Source: Endotrypanum monterogeii (taxonomy: Eukaryota; Euglenozoa; Kinetoplastea; Trypanosomatida; Trypanosomatidae). From it: a stretch of 64,000 nucleotides of DNA. The DNA is taken from positions 245,101 to 309,100 of the forward strand of contig CM007328.1 in the NCBI GenBank assembly GCA_000333855.2. The letters run 5' to 3'. This document shows positions 41,841 to 51,920 of this stretch, in pieces. The position numbers were made by a program, and so were the translations under genes. A model generated the notes under the pieces. It did no database searches. It worked only from the letters and a program-made list of their open reading frames with translations, and was not told the origin of the DNA. How positions within the stretch are numbered: the first letter of the stretch is position 1; each line of letters begins with the position of its first letter.

Positions 41841-43139
41841 GCTGAGGGCGACGGACTTCATGGGTTCTCCGGCGCGGCGTTTTTTTTTTTTTTTAGGTGC
41901 CTCCTTCATTTTTTTTTTCATGTCTCTGTCGGCGGGGCGACTCCTACATATCGAGTATTGCCTCATGAGTCCAGGGCTCATCGCACCACACGCGTGCCCA
42001 CACGAGCACTTTCAGAGGGGAGGGGGGAAGAGGAGGTGATCAGCTTGGCAGACATGCGTCTGTATGTACGCTTACGTCTCCCCCTCCCCTTTCTCTGTAT
42101 GGACGAGTACATACATTTATGTGAGTATCTGCTTCTCCCTTCTCCCTTCTCCCTTTTTTTTTGGGGGGGGGTGCGGTCGGCCGCTCTGCGGAGCATCTGA
42201 TGAATCGGATGGAGGTGTATCGTATTTTTATCTCTATATCTGCCTTGTGGGGGGGGATGGGGGGGCTGATGTATGGGAAGAGGAGGACTCGAGACAACGT
42301 GTTTCATTTTGTTCTCCTACCCACCAGGGATTCTTGATGTTCCCCTGCTATGGGCACTGCACCTGGTGGCTCCCCCCTTTGCCCTTCCCTCTGGTCAAGG
42401 CAAGGTTCAAAACGCCTATAGCGACTAGAAAACAGACAATGAAGTGCTGCTCCGGTGCTAACTCAGACAAATGAAGGCGGTCTATTACGATCTCCGTCGG
42501 TAACTACTCGGGCATGTATGGGTGCTTGAGCGACTGTTCCACGTCCACACACGGCTGCACACACGCCTATGTTAGTGTCTTTACACTGTGCGCGTGCGAA
42601 GTAATCAATCTGATGAATAGGAGGGCGGCAATCGTTCTTCATGCTCTCATCAAAGTGCGGGTTCCCCCTCTTCTTAAAAAAAAAAAATGTTTTCCTTTCC
42701 ACGTTGCGTTGTTGCTGCACATCTCTATTCTGTTGCCGGTCTCTCTCTCTCTCTCTCTTGCATTTTGGTTTCATGTGCGCTTCACGCTCGAACACTTCCA
42801 GAGCCCACCTCCTCCTCCCCCACAAAATAATAACCAACGGAAACGTATTAGCGACTGCTCGACTTGAAGAAAAAAAAAGGTCTCTGTGTGTGTGTGTGTG
42901 TGTGTTCGTCAGTGGTTGTCTTCCTCAAGAGTATCTCATCACCTTTTTTTTTTTCGGTGACGGCTTCACTTTTCTTCCGTTATTCGCGGTGCAGGTACAT
43001 TGTGGTATATTCACTGGCGTACAAATTTTTTTTGGAAGGACTCTCCTCCCCTCCACACACACACACACACACAGGCACACACAGGGACGTCATCTTCTTC
43101 ACCTCCCCAACTTAGTTTCTCAGACCAAAGTCTAGAGTC
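41841..43139. other. Methyltransferase-RESC6 intergenic region
   Basis: 1.3 kb: T-runs near 41880-41894 and 41910-41919, TTCTCCC triplication near 42132-42150, poly-G near 42162-42170, A-run near 42678-42687, (CT)n near 42741-42758, (GT)n near 42885-42904, (CA)n near 43055-43072. No credible gene. Confidence 0.6.
43091..43123 (+). promoter_or_regulatory. Candidate trans-splice site of the RESC6-like gene
   Basis: CATCTTCTTCACCTCCCC tract followed by AG at 43114-43115 and 43122-43123; the 5' UTR would be about 16-24 nt. Confidence 0.5.
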
Positions 43140-44807
43140 ATGCGCAGCATAGGCGTGCTGGGGCTGCAGGGATTTGCTCTGACTCGACGGCTGTGGTCCT
43201 TTGATGCGGCACGGCGAGGCGGAGGTATCTTGATATGTTCGACGACATGCACGTCGACGCGGTCTCAGACAACGGGTGAGGGAGGAACACCTCCTCCACT
43301 CCCCACATCCTCCCCGGTTCCGGCGCCCGCGAGCGCGAACACTCTATACCGCAGCGGTGCTGGGGGGAACAGCACAGTCCCATTTGGTCGTCATATATCG
43401 GCCGGGGAGCTGGCTCTACCCCAGACTCCGCGTGGATCGCAACTGTCGGCGCGCAACATCGCCATGGAGGCTCTGCAAATGAAAAAAATTCACCAGGAGC
43501 GCGGCGGCAATCCAATGTTGGCGCAGCAAGCCCGCCGTGTTCTTTTTGCCACATCCATTGCTGGGCAGAACATCGACGCTCGCACTGTTGCCCTTCTTCT
43601 GAACACGGCAGTATACTTTGGCATGGAAAGCGACGCCCGCGTGGTTCGGGAGTGCATTGATTTTTGTCTTCGTAACGATAAGTTTATTTCTCTTGACATT
43701 TTACCGATTGTGGTCACAGCGTGTGCGACGCTCAAGTCGCGTGATGCGCGCGAGGTGATTGAGCTGCAGGCGATCAAGGCTACCAAGAACGCGCGCTTCT
43801 TAGATGCAAAGGGTGTCACGAACATCATTAGCGCCTTTTCGAAAACGGGCATCAATCATGAGAAACTGTTCGGGCTGCTCTCGATGCGTGTGCAGACCCT
43901 CGCGCGTGTGGGCGAGTTTGAGGCGGCCCACCTTGTCATTCTCGCCAATGCTTTTGCAAGGTTGCGCTTCAGAGAACAGAACGTGTTCAGCGCTATCGCG
44001 CGGCGTGCCATGTCGCTGCGAGAGCGCGTCACCGTGAACGAGCTTGTGCCCCTCATCAACGCCTTCTCCAAGGCGGGTCTGAAGGACCCGAAGTTGAGCA
44101 AACGCTTTGCGGGCAAGGCTATGGAATATGTGGATCAGATGAACGCTGAGCAGGTATCGATTATGTTCCAGTCCTTCGCCTGCTTCGGTATTCGTTACGA
44201 TCAGCTGTTTGGTGTGCTCACCAATCGCGCGGTGGAACTGATTGATGAGTTCAACGCTCAGTACATCAGCACGACACTCGCTGCCTTCCAGCGAATCGGA
44301 ATCAATAACCCGGAGCTCTTCGATAACCTAGCTGAGCGTGCGCTGGCGGTGGTCCAGGACCACGACGCGAGAGATATTTCCATGACTGTTACAGCCCTAG
44401 CGCACTTCGGCCTCAAGGATGAGGAGCTGTTCAAGCGACTAGCGTCGCACGCCGCATCCATTGCAGATCAGTTTGATCCCATGGGGCTTGTGAACACAAT
44501 ACACGCATTCGCCCGAACGTTCTTTCTGCAAGAGGACATGGTTGTCGCCCTTTCGGAGCGCTGTGTGTATGTATGCCGCCACCTCGACGCCAATCAGGTG
44601 CGCCGCCTACTCTGGTCACTCGCCAAGTTCCAGGTGAAGGACCCCCGCATCCTTACCCCGGTGTTCAACCGCTGCCTCGCGCTGCATCAGGACTTCTTCT
44701 CCGACCCAATGGGTGGAGAAGAAATCGAAGAAATATTTGATGCTTTTGGCCCCAACTCCTGTCCTCCGCTTTACCAACTCTATATGTCACGTGGCAACAG
44801 CGTGTGA
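43140..44807 (+). CDS. RESC6: Mitochondrial helical-repeat protein, probable RNA-editing complex subunit RESC6 (MRB3010)
   Basis: 555 residues. The N-terminus (MRSIGVLGLQGFALTRRLWSF) is a good mitochondrial presequence, followed by a Pro/Thr/Ser-rich stretch to about 110. From about 115 to the end the protein is built of ~36-residue two-helix repeats, each carrying a variant of the pattern 'NxxxAFxxxGxxxxxLFxxLxxRA' (for example INAFSKAGLKDPKLSKRFA and VTALAHFGLKDEELFKRLA). Such repeats resemble FASTK/OPR-type RNA-binding or scaffolding solenoids. Gene order suggests MRB3010 (Tb927.5.3010 in T. brucei, a few genes after STI1), now called RESC6, a core subunit of the RNA editing substrate-binding complex required for early steps of uridine insertion/deletion editing. 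The repeat architecture is seen; the RESC6 identity is from remembered synteny. No RAP domain was seen at the C-terminus. Confidence 0.65.
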   Translation: MRSIGVLGLQGFALTRRLWSFDAARRGGGILICSTTCTSTRSQTTGEGGTPPPLPTSSPVPAPASANTLYRSGAGGNSTVPFGRHISAGELALPQTPRGSQLSARNIAMEALQMKKIHQERGGNPMLAQQARRVLFATSIAGQNIDARTVALLLNTAVYFGMESDARVVRECIDFCLRNDKFISLDILPIVVTACATLKSRDAREVIELQAIKATKNARFLDAKGVTNIISAFSKTGINHEKLFGLLSMRVQTLARVGEFEAAHLVILANAFARLRFREQNVFSAIARRAMSLRERVTVNELVPLINAFSKAGLKDPKLSKRFAGKAMEYVDQMNAEQVSIMFQSFACFGIRYDQLFGVLTNRAVELIDEFNAQYISTTLAAFQRIGINNPELFDNLAERALAVVQDHDARDISMTVTALAHFGLKDEELFKRLASHAASIADQFDPMGLVNTIHAFARTFFLQEDMVVALSERCVYVCRHLDANQVRRLLWSLAKFQVKDPRILTPVFNRCLALHQDFFSDPMGGEEIEEIFDAFGPNSCPPLYQLYMSRGNSV

Positions 44808-45738
44808 TGCAGTAGCTGCTTGTGCGGTCTCTGTGTGTGTGTGTGTGTGTGTGTGGGAGGAGGGGTTGTCAGACTTAGGCATCTATGTGTCAGGGGGAAG
44901 CGGAGAAATGTGTGTGTGCGCAGAGTGGAAGGGCTCAGGAGAATGAAGAGTGTGTGTGCGTGTGTGTGGTCGTGGGTCGTCCTCCGCTTTTTATTTTTTC
45001 GCTGTTCTGCGTTCTTCCCCGTCTGTGTTTGTGTGCGCGTCAGTCGAGATCTCTTCTTCCCTTCTCTTGCCTTCTTCCCGTTTGTTCATCTATTTACATT
45101 CTGCATTGAGGAAAGACGGTGGGGGGGGGGAGCTGCCTGTGGTGTGGCACTGCTCCCACTGATGAGGTATTCGTAACCGTGCCAAAATGCCCTCCCAAAA
45201 AAAAGGACAAAAAAAAGTCAAGGGAATGTACATCGGGTTCGGCAATGTTGTTAGTGTGCGATGGCTTTGCTCTGTAAGACAGCCTCCTCCCTCCTCTCCA
45301 CGTACATATCACCATCACCACCACCACTGCACATCGAGGTTGTGTGGGTGGGGTAGGCCTGTAGTTATGCTTCCATCCACGTCCCTTAACTTGTCACTGC
45401 AGGACACACCGGGTGTCTCCCCCACCTGTTGATCATAATTTTCGTCCTCTGCACCCTTTCTGTCTATATCGTTTCTTCTCGCGTCATTCCCTACTGGTGC
45501 TTTGAAATGACATGTCATGCTGGCACGGCAATGAAGAAGAAAACGTGAACACAACAGTATACAAACAGCAGCATTTGTGCGCACGAAGTTCTGCACACGC
45601 CGACGCCCCCCCCCCCCCCCCACCACACACACAGTGGAGCACATACGCCGTGGAGGGGAGGTATTTCGCTTTCCTTCTCTCCCCTTGCTCGATATTCTCG
45701 TTGAACAAGAATAAAGGGAACAGCAAGATAACCATTAA
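44808..45738. other. RESC6-SLU7 intergenic region
   Basis: 0.9 kb. (TG)n at 44832-44853, GTGTGTGCG repeats near 44909-44970, poly-G near 45120-45130, CACCAY run near 45309-45328, C-run at 45606-45621 and a pyrimidine tract at about 45668-45690 before SLU7. No gene seen. Confidence 0.6.
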
Positions 45739-47007
45739 ATGGAGCAGAACACGGATGGATCAAAGAAGACGTCGTCGGTGCGGCAGCTGCTGCGCCAACA
45801 GCGCGAGCTGCAGGAGATGCGAAAGTTCGGTTTAGCGCCACTCGCCGTGGATACGGAGACGCACCAGGAGATCAGCCCCAACATTCCAGAGTTCATCTCG
45901 CGTGCGCCGTGGTACTACGGCGCAACCGGCCCCACGCTCGTCCATCAGCGCAAGCAGGGTAGCGGCGCCAGTGAGGTAGCAGTTGACGTGTTGGACGAGA
46001 AGGTTGACCGCGTCGTCGTGAAGGACCAGGCGACTCGCTTCACCGCTGGGGCGTGCAAAAATTGTGGATCTCGTACGCACAAGACGAGCGAGTGCTACCA
46101 GCCCAAGAAGAAGGTGGGTAGTGTCTACACAAATCATATTACCGGCGCGGACATCGAGACACAGCAGGAGGTCAAGACTTACTCGCAGAAGCGCGATCGG
46201 TTTGTAGGCGAGGTTGGAATTGACCTGATGAGCGGGGTGCGTCAGGGTGAGGAGGTGGATGACGCGGATGTTTCGGCGCCGACAGCGGCGCGTCATCGGC
46301 CCGAGAATGTCTTTGGCAGCCGCACCGCGCAACACGGGGGGGTGGAGGTAAAGGAGCTACCCAAGTACTTGCACAATCTGGATCAGCAGGAGGGCCTCTT
46401 CTTTGACCCGAAGACGGGCTCGATGCGCGCAAACCCGAACGCAGGTGACGCGACCAAAACATTTCGAGGAGATCTGGAGCGATATCGCACCGGCGACTAC
46501 TTCAACTACGTCGAGTCGCAGTATCGTTTCCTCACAGGGCAGTCGAAGTCTTTTGTGGACTTCGAGTTTGATGATGAGATGCGCAAGTCACGTGAGCGGC
46601 AACCAGGGCAGCAGCTGCAGGCGGATGGCCGAGACGACACCAGCGGGCCGGTGGGGAAGTCCGTCGTGGAAACTGCCCAGGATGCTCTCTTACGTTCTTT
46701 ATACGGTACAGGGGGGACGCCCAAGTTCGACACCCCTCTTCCGCACGAATCCACCACTGAGCGCGAGATGTCCCTGCCATCTTCATCTCCTGCTTTTCCG
46801 ACAGATAAACCCACCACGACAGCAAGTCCCACATCCGCCGCGCATTCGAGTATTTGTGCAGCTTCCCTCCTGTGGGGGGTCCCCACACGCAACGGCCACA
46901 CCGCCGTGTACGGAAGCTACTTTGACCCAATAACTTTCCGCTGGGGCTACACGTGTTGTAAGGCAGTTGGCAAGGACGCAGCTAGATGCCGAGAAGCATA
47001 CTCATGA
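45739..47007 (+). CDS. SLU7: Pre-mRNA splicing factor SLU7-like
   Basis: 422 residues. SLU7 acts at the second catalytic step of splicing, selecting the 3' splice site, so here it probably serves spliced-leader trans-splicing and the few cis-introns. Key features: the SPNIPEFISRAPWYYG segment at 46-61 matches the family's 'NPYIPxYISxxPWY' motif; a CCHC zinc knuckle lies at 106-119 (Cys106, Cys109, His114, Cys119) followed directly by the basic KKKVGSVYT stretch; KRDRFVGEV corresponds to the KRDRWNGY region. The C-terminus has WGVPTRNG, YGSYFDPITFRWGYTCCKAVGKDAARC, which parallels SLU7's WGSY...WGYKCC motif. Human SLU7 is longer (586), so this is a compact version. Start is the first ATG, directly downstream of a pyrimidine tract. 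Confidence 0.88.
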   Translation: MEQNTDGSKKTSSVRQLLRQQRELQEMRKFGLAPLAVDTETHQEISPNIPEFISRAPWYYGATGPTLVHQRKQGSGASEVAVDVLDEKVDRVVVKDQATRFTAGACKNCGSRTHKTSECYQPKKKVGSVYTNHITGADIETQQEVKTYSQKRDRFVGEVGIDLMSGVRQGEEVDDADVSAPTAARHRPENVFGSRTAQHGGVEVKELPKYLHNLDQQEGLFFDPKTGSMRANPNAGDATKTFRGDLERYRTGDYFNYVESQYRFLTGQSKSFVDFEFDDEMRKSRERQPGQQLQADGRDDTSGPVGKSVVETAQDALLRSLYGTGGTPKFDTPLPHESTTEREMSLPSSSPAFPTDKPTTTASPTSAAHSSICAASLLWGVPTRNGHTAVYGSYFDPITFRWGYTCCKAVGKDAARCREAYS

Positions 47008-47448
47008 AGGGAGCTGTCGGAGTGCTTCCCTCCCGTTCTCCTCCATTTCACCTGCTGTTCCACACACACACACACACATCTATCTAAAAAATATATGTTG
47101 CATTGTATGCTCGCGCCTCCCCCCCCCCTACACACACACCTCTGTCCCTCCCCTCACCCACCACCACCTCCTCTCCTTTATCCTCTTTGGTGAGTTGCTG
47201 CGGTTGCTGTGTTTCTTTTTTATCCCTTATTTTTTTTTAGGGGTGGTGGTGGTGGTGGTGGGATATAGTAGACTGTGGATTTTTTTTTTTGCGTTGGAGA
47301 ATGTCCCACTTTCGGTATAACACAGCAGAGAGAATCAAAGGGGACATGCGAGAGAGAGGAGGGGGGAGGGGCTATCGAGTCGATGGCCGAGAGAGGGAAA
47401 TAGAAAGTCTCTCTCTCTGTGTGTGTGTGTGTGTATCTACGTGTATAA

Positions 47449-47482
<34 letters not shown>

Positions 47483-48105
47483 TTCTCTATTCATGTATGT
47501 GGGCTTGCGTGCATCTGCATTTATGCATGTCTGACGGAGAGAGAGGTGCGTGGTGGAAAAGGAAGGGGAGGGGGGGGAAGAGTGTCTGTGTGGGTGGTCA
47601 CACAAGCAGCCAAGGAAGAGGCGGCGGTTGTTCTCCTTTCCTTGCGTCCTCCCCCTTCCCCCTTCCCCCCCCTCTCTCTCTCTTCAATTCCTCGCCAGCT
47701 TTTCTGAGGCTCGTCAAGGTCTCACCCCACTTTTTTTTTTCGGTTGTGTCCCTCTCTCTTCATGTCCTGAACGGTATTACAGTGCGCTTCCCCCCCCCCC
47801 CCTACGGCATTTTTTTTTTGGTTGCACTCGTGTTAGTGGCACACTTCACAAACACATACACATACACAGGTCGCTACACACGTCTATATATACATATATT
47901 TATTTATATACACACTTGTATATACATCTATATACATCTATATATAAATCTATATATAAATATAGTAAAGCGCGCACGGACGTATTTGAGTGCGTCACTC
48001 GCCAAAGCGGGGTCCCAAAAAATATTTGCTCTATCAGGCTTCTCTCCCTGTGTACTGCACTACAACATCACTCTGTGGTCTTCATCTCCTGGACTCATTT
48101 GGGCA
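47008..48105. other. SLU7-threonine dehydratase intergenic region
   Basis: 1.1 kb: (CA)n near 47062-47079, (GGT)n near 47242-47260, (CT)n/(GT)n near 47410-47433, (TA)n near 47454-47480, C-run near 47790-47802, T-run near 47810-47819 and a series of TATA-rich 11-mers near 47885-47965. No gene; several frames run through it by low complexity. Confidence 0.6.
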
Positions 48106-49488
48106 ATGAAAACTTCCCCGATCTCTACCCCCACAGCTAGGCGGGAGGAAGCGACACCGGCAGAGCAGCGCACTGCTGTCGGGGTTAAAGATGATGGGGT
48201 CCTCTTGCCGACACTCGAGAAGTCGAAGAAAGCTGAGTCGGATCCGTGGCTCTCTATCGAGTTGGCACGACGCAGGGTCAGCCGCCACCTCCAACCAACG
48301 CTTCTCATCCAAGGCCGTCCTATCCCCGGGTCGGAGGTGAGAACGTACTACAAGTGCGATCACATGCGCCGTAGCGGGTCCTACAAGGAGCGCGGTAGCC
48401 TCAACGCGCTTCTGTGCTTGCCTAAGGAGAAGCGAGAAAAGGGGGTGATTGCCGCCTCTGCAGGCAATCACGCCCAGGCGCTGGCTTACCACGGCGGAAG
48501 TCTCGGTATCCCCGTAACAGTGGTGATGCCGCTCAACGCGCCGATCGTGAAGCGAGAGAACTGTAAAAACTTCGGTGCCAATGTCATTCTTCACGGGAAG
48601 GACTTTGGTGCTGCCAAGGAGAAAGCACTGCACCTTGCTGATGAGAAGGGGTACACCTATGTGAATGGCTTCGATGATCCCGATGTGATCGCTGGTGCCG
48701 GCACATGTGGGCTGGAGATCCTTGATCAACTGCCGTCCGTGGACGTGATTGTTGTCCCTGTCGGTGGTGGCGGTCTTCTCGCTGGCATCGCCCTTGCCGT
48801 GAAAAAATTGAGTCCGCATGTGAAGGTGATCGGTGTCGAGTCGGAACGGTGCGCCAATGTTACGTGCGCACTGAAGGCAGGGAAGCCGATATACACTCCG
48901 GTCGGTGCGGGCGGCACGGTGGCGGACGGCCTTGCCGTGAATGTTGTTGGTACCAACACCTTTAATGTGATTCGTGAGTATGTGGACGCTGTGGTCACGG
49001 TGTCTGAGTCGTTCATTACCCGCGCCATACTACACATGTTGGAGGTGGAGAAGATGATGGTGGAAGGCGCCGGGGCAACAGCTGTGGCTGCTATCATGGC
49101 GGGTAGCCTGGACGCTGAGCTCAAGGACAAGAACGTTGTCACACTCATCACTGGTGGTAACATCGACATTACGCTCATCGGACGCGTCATCAATCAGGGC
49201 CTTTACGCCTCTGGTCGCCTCCACATGTTCGACGTCGCCATCTCCAACCGCGTTGGGGGCATCGCGAGCTTCATGGGTGCCCTTGCAAAGACCGGAGCCT
49301 CGGTCAAAGCTGTTTCGCAGGAGACCCCCCTCGTCAATGACATCAACGTGACAACGTTGCACATGGAGGTGGAGACAACGGATCTCGAGCACTGGACCTC
49401 AGTGGTGGAGATGATGAAGCAGTCGGGTTTTATGCTGTTACCCTACAGCGGTCAGAAGTATAATAATGTGGATATGTCAAAGCTGTAG
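48106..49488 (+). CDS. Threonine/serine dehydratase with ACT domain
   Basis: 460 residues, fold-type II PLP enzyme that deaminates threonine to 2-oxobutyrate (and serine to pyruvate). PLP lysine is Lys94 in SGSYKERGS; the phosphate-binding SAGNHAQA motif lies at 118-125; the glycine-rich loop VGGGGLLAGIA spans 219-229; the catalytic core ends near 370 (LITGGNIDI). The last ~80 residues form an ACT-like domain (RVGGIASFMGALAKTGASVKAV and a following beta strand), as in allosteric or catabolic threonine dehydratases, so ligand control by an amino acid or nucleotide is possible. The first ~55 residues are low in conservation and have no clear targeting signal. Starts upstream of 48106 run through TATA-rich spacer. 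As far as I recall the T. brucei syntenic region lacks this gene. Confidence 0.92.
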   Translation: MKTSPISTPTARREEATPAEQRTAVGVKDDGVLLPTLEKSKKAESDPWLSIELARRRVSRHLQPTLLIQGRPIPGSEVRTYYKCDHMRRSGSYKERGSLNALLCLPKEKREKGVIAASAGNHAQALAYHGGSLGIPVTVVMPLNAPIVKRENCKNFGANVILHGKDFGAAKEKALHLADEKGYTYVNGFDDPDVIAGAGTCGLEILDQLPSVDVIVVPVGGGGLLAGIALAVKKLSPHVKVIGVESERCANVTCALKAGKPIYTPVGAGGTVADGLAVNVVGTNTFNVIREYVDAVVTVSESFITRAILHMLEVEKMMVEGAGATAVAAIMAGSLDAELKDKNVVTLITGGNIDITLIGRVINQGLYASGRLHMFDVAISNRVGGIASFMGALAKTGASVKAVSQETPLVNDINVTTLHMEVETTDLEHWTSVVEMMKQSGFMLLPYSGQKYNNVDMSKL

Positions 49489-51920
49489 AGGCCCACGTCG
49501 ACAAAGAGGGATTCCCAAGGCTTTTTTTTTTTTTCGTGAGCAGAGCGCGGTAGAGCGCGTCTCGTCTCCTCTGAAGCATTGGGCCTATGATTTTTTCAGG
49601 CAGCTCCTATTTTTTTTTCCCTCCCCTCCTCTCCTTCCCTTCCCTGCATTTTGCGCGTTCATACCCGAAGGGCGTGGGTTCATGGACCCACCCATTCATT
49701 CACTTCTTTCTGATTCGCCAACGTGATTCGTTTTCTAGGTCTATTCTGTGTGTTCTCTGCCGTGTCTGTGCGCCGAATTATAATTGGTTCTCTGTAACAC
49801 ACACACACAAATATATATACATATATATACATATATACTTAATATGTAAATATATGTACATATAAATATATATATATATATATATATACATACATACATG
49901 TGTGCGTGTGTGTGTGCTTATTTGTTTATATGTATCTTCTCTTGTTGTGACGGGTGTTACACACACACACACACACACTCTTCCTTTGTTTCCCTGTTGA
50001 CCTTTCGGCTCCTTCCCGCTTATCTTCTCGACTATGCACACTCCTACACTTGACGTCTTCGCTATCGTTTCTCCCTTCCCCTCTCCATTCCTTCTCCCCA
50101 CCGCCGTGCTCGTACAGAGTGGGTGAGGTCCTCGGCCCTTGCGTTTTTTTTTTTGCTTTCTGGACTTGTTGACCCAAACCATCTGCTCCCTTCCGAATCA
50201 ATGCGTGGACAGGGACAGGAGAGGGGATACACAGCACTGATCACTGACTCGGGTCATGGCGTAGCGTGTATTCATTAGCTATCCCCCCCTCCCCCCCTCC
50301 CCCTCTGCCCCCTTGTGGTGGGGTCGTCAAATACTTCACCCTCGTCTCTCCCCTACTGACCCCATCGATTTATGGAAAACGTCTAATTTTTTTTTGTTTC
50401 CAGCGTCCTCTTCAAATGTTTCGGATACTATCGTTAATATATATTTTCTTTCTTTCTCGTGTTCCTCGACACACGTGAGGTGCCAAGACGCCACCGTCTG
50501 ACGTCGTTTTTATTTTCTTGTTCCTGTCGCTTTTTCTTTGCTTCTGTGCTCTATCGACGGGGACAGTGCGTGATGTTTCCCACAAAGCGCTGCGGGGACG
50601 GTAGTTTTTCTTCCTTCTTCCTTTTTTCTGCGGTGTGTGTGTGTGTGTGTCTGTGTGTGTGTTCCACAAATTAGTATGAGATCATCAACCACAAACATCA
50701 TTCCCCCTTTCCTCGATCTTCAATTTTTCTCACGCATACACGAACTGCTTTCTACGCCAATGACTACGGCATAACTGCGAGGAAATTTATCTGCGATTGC
50801 TGCCAACCTTGCGCGTGCTATTGAGTTATGGGGGTCACAGTGTTTTTTTTTTGATAGCTGTGCGCGTTATTGCATGCGCGTATCCGGGTTTTCGACCCGC
50901 TTTTGACTGTCCCTACCTCTCTGTGGTTTCCATCTACCATCTTTTTATTTTATAAATTTTAAATTTTTTTGTTCGTGTGATGTTTAGCTCTCATTACTGC
51001 AATGTATACATAAAAGAAAAGAGGGGAAGAACAGTGGCAATGGAGTGTGGGAAGGAGTGGTGCAAGCGGTTTCCAGCTTTTACGTTACGCCCATCATTTT
51101 TTGAGAAGCGAGACAAATACATAGCTGTACATGACACTCCTTCCCTTCCTGCCCCTCCTTTTTCTCCTCCCTTAAATCCACACACACACACACACACACA
51201 CATGTGCGTGATGCGCAGTGGTCATACCAGATGTCCCTAACACCCACTCTCCGTGTTTCGCAGAGGTAAATGTTTCTTGTTGCGGAGGCAGAGGAGGGCA
51301 GGGCGCGCGTGTGTGTGTGTGTGTTTGCGTGTCCATGCAGTGCCTCTTCCCCTCATTCTGCACTTCTCCCTCTTGTTTGAGTCCCCTCATTTCCCTTCGG
51401 CTTTCCTCTCTATTTCTTCACGCCCTTCGTACCTCGCAGCTCTCATCTATTCTGCAGAGACGCATCTCGTGGGCCTCCACGCACTCCCACGTCTTCTCTT
51501 CTCACTTCTTTATCGTTTTTTTTTTTTTTTCGGGCATCGTCGTTTCCCTCAACAGTGATCCCCACACGTTCCTGGTCTGCGCGTCCAGCCTCCCGTCTTC
51601 GCCTTCTTTTTTTCTTCTGCCTTGTTGGCTTGCCTCAGGCGTGAGGGGCATCCGGGGGTCGGGCGAGGCGAGGCGGGGTGGGGGGTACGTGTATTGCGTC
51701 TCACACCCATTAATCCGCCCAGCAGGTCGAGAGAGGGCTTTTTTCCCTACCCCTTCCTTCCCTCCCTTCTGTGTGGGGGGTGTTTCACTTCAAGCGAGTG
51801 AGACGGAAAAAAAAAAGAAAATTTAATGGTAAGAGGCAGGTGGTGTGTGTATTTGAGCTGCCGCTTTCACACGACCTTCTATCTCATACATAGCACATTG
51901 ATAGATTTGTGCAGCCCGCG
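49489..51920. other. Threonine dehydratase-IFT121 intergenic region
   Basis: 2.4 kb, the longest spacer inside the rightward array. It contains T-runs (49521-49534, 49608-49619), a TATA-rich tract 49808-49890, (GT)n near 49902-49916, (CA)n near 49961-49978, C-runs near 50282-50301, (GT)n near 50634-50661, AT-rich DNA 50942-50970, (CA)n near 51180-51201, (GT)n near 51309-51324 and a T-run at 51518-51531. The likely acceptor for IFT121 is AG near 51892, after CTTTCACACGACCTTCTATC. Short frames found here are not supported by any family. Confidence 0.65.

Noticed and set aside
49587..50182. Small frames in the TATA/GT/CA-rich spacer before IFT121
   Set aside because: Composed almost only of microsatellite translations (Tyr-Ile and Val-Cys repeats).
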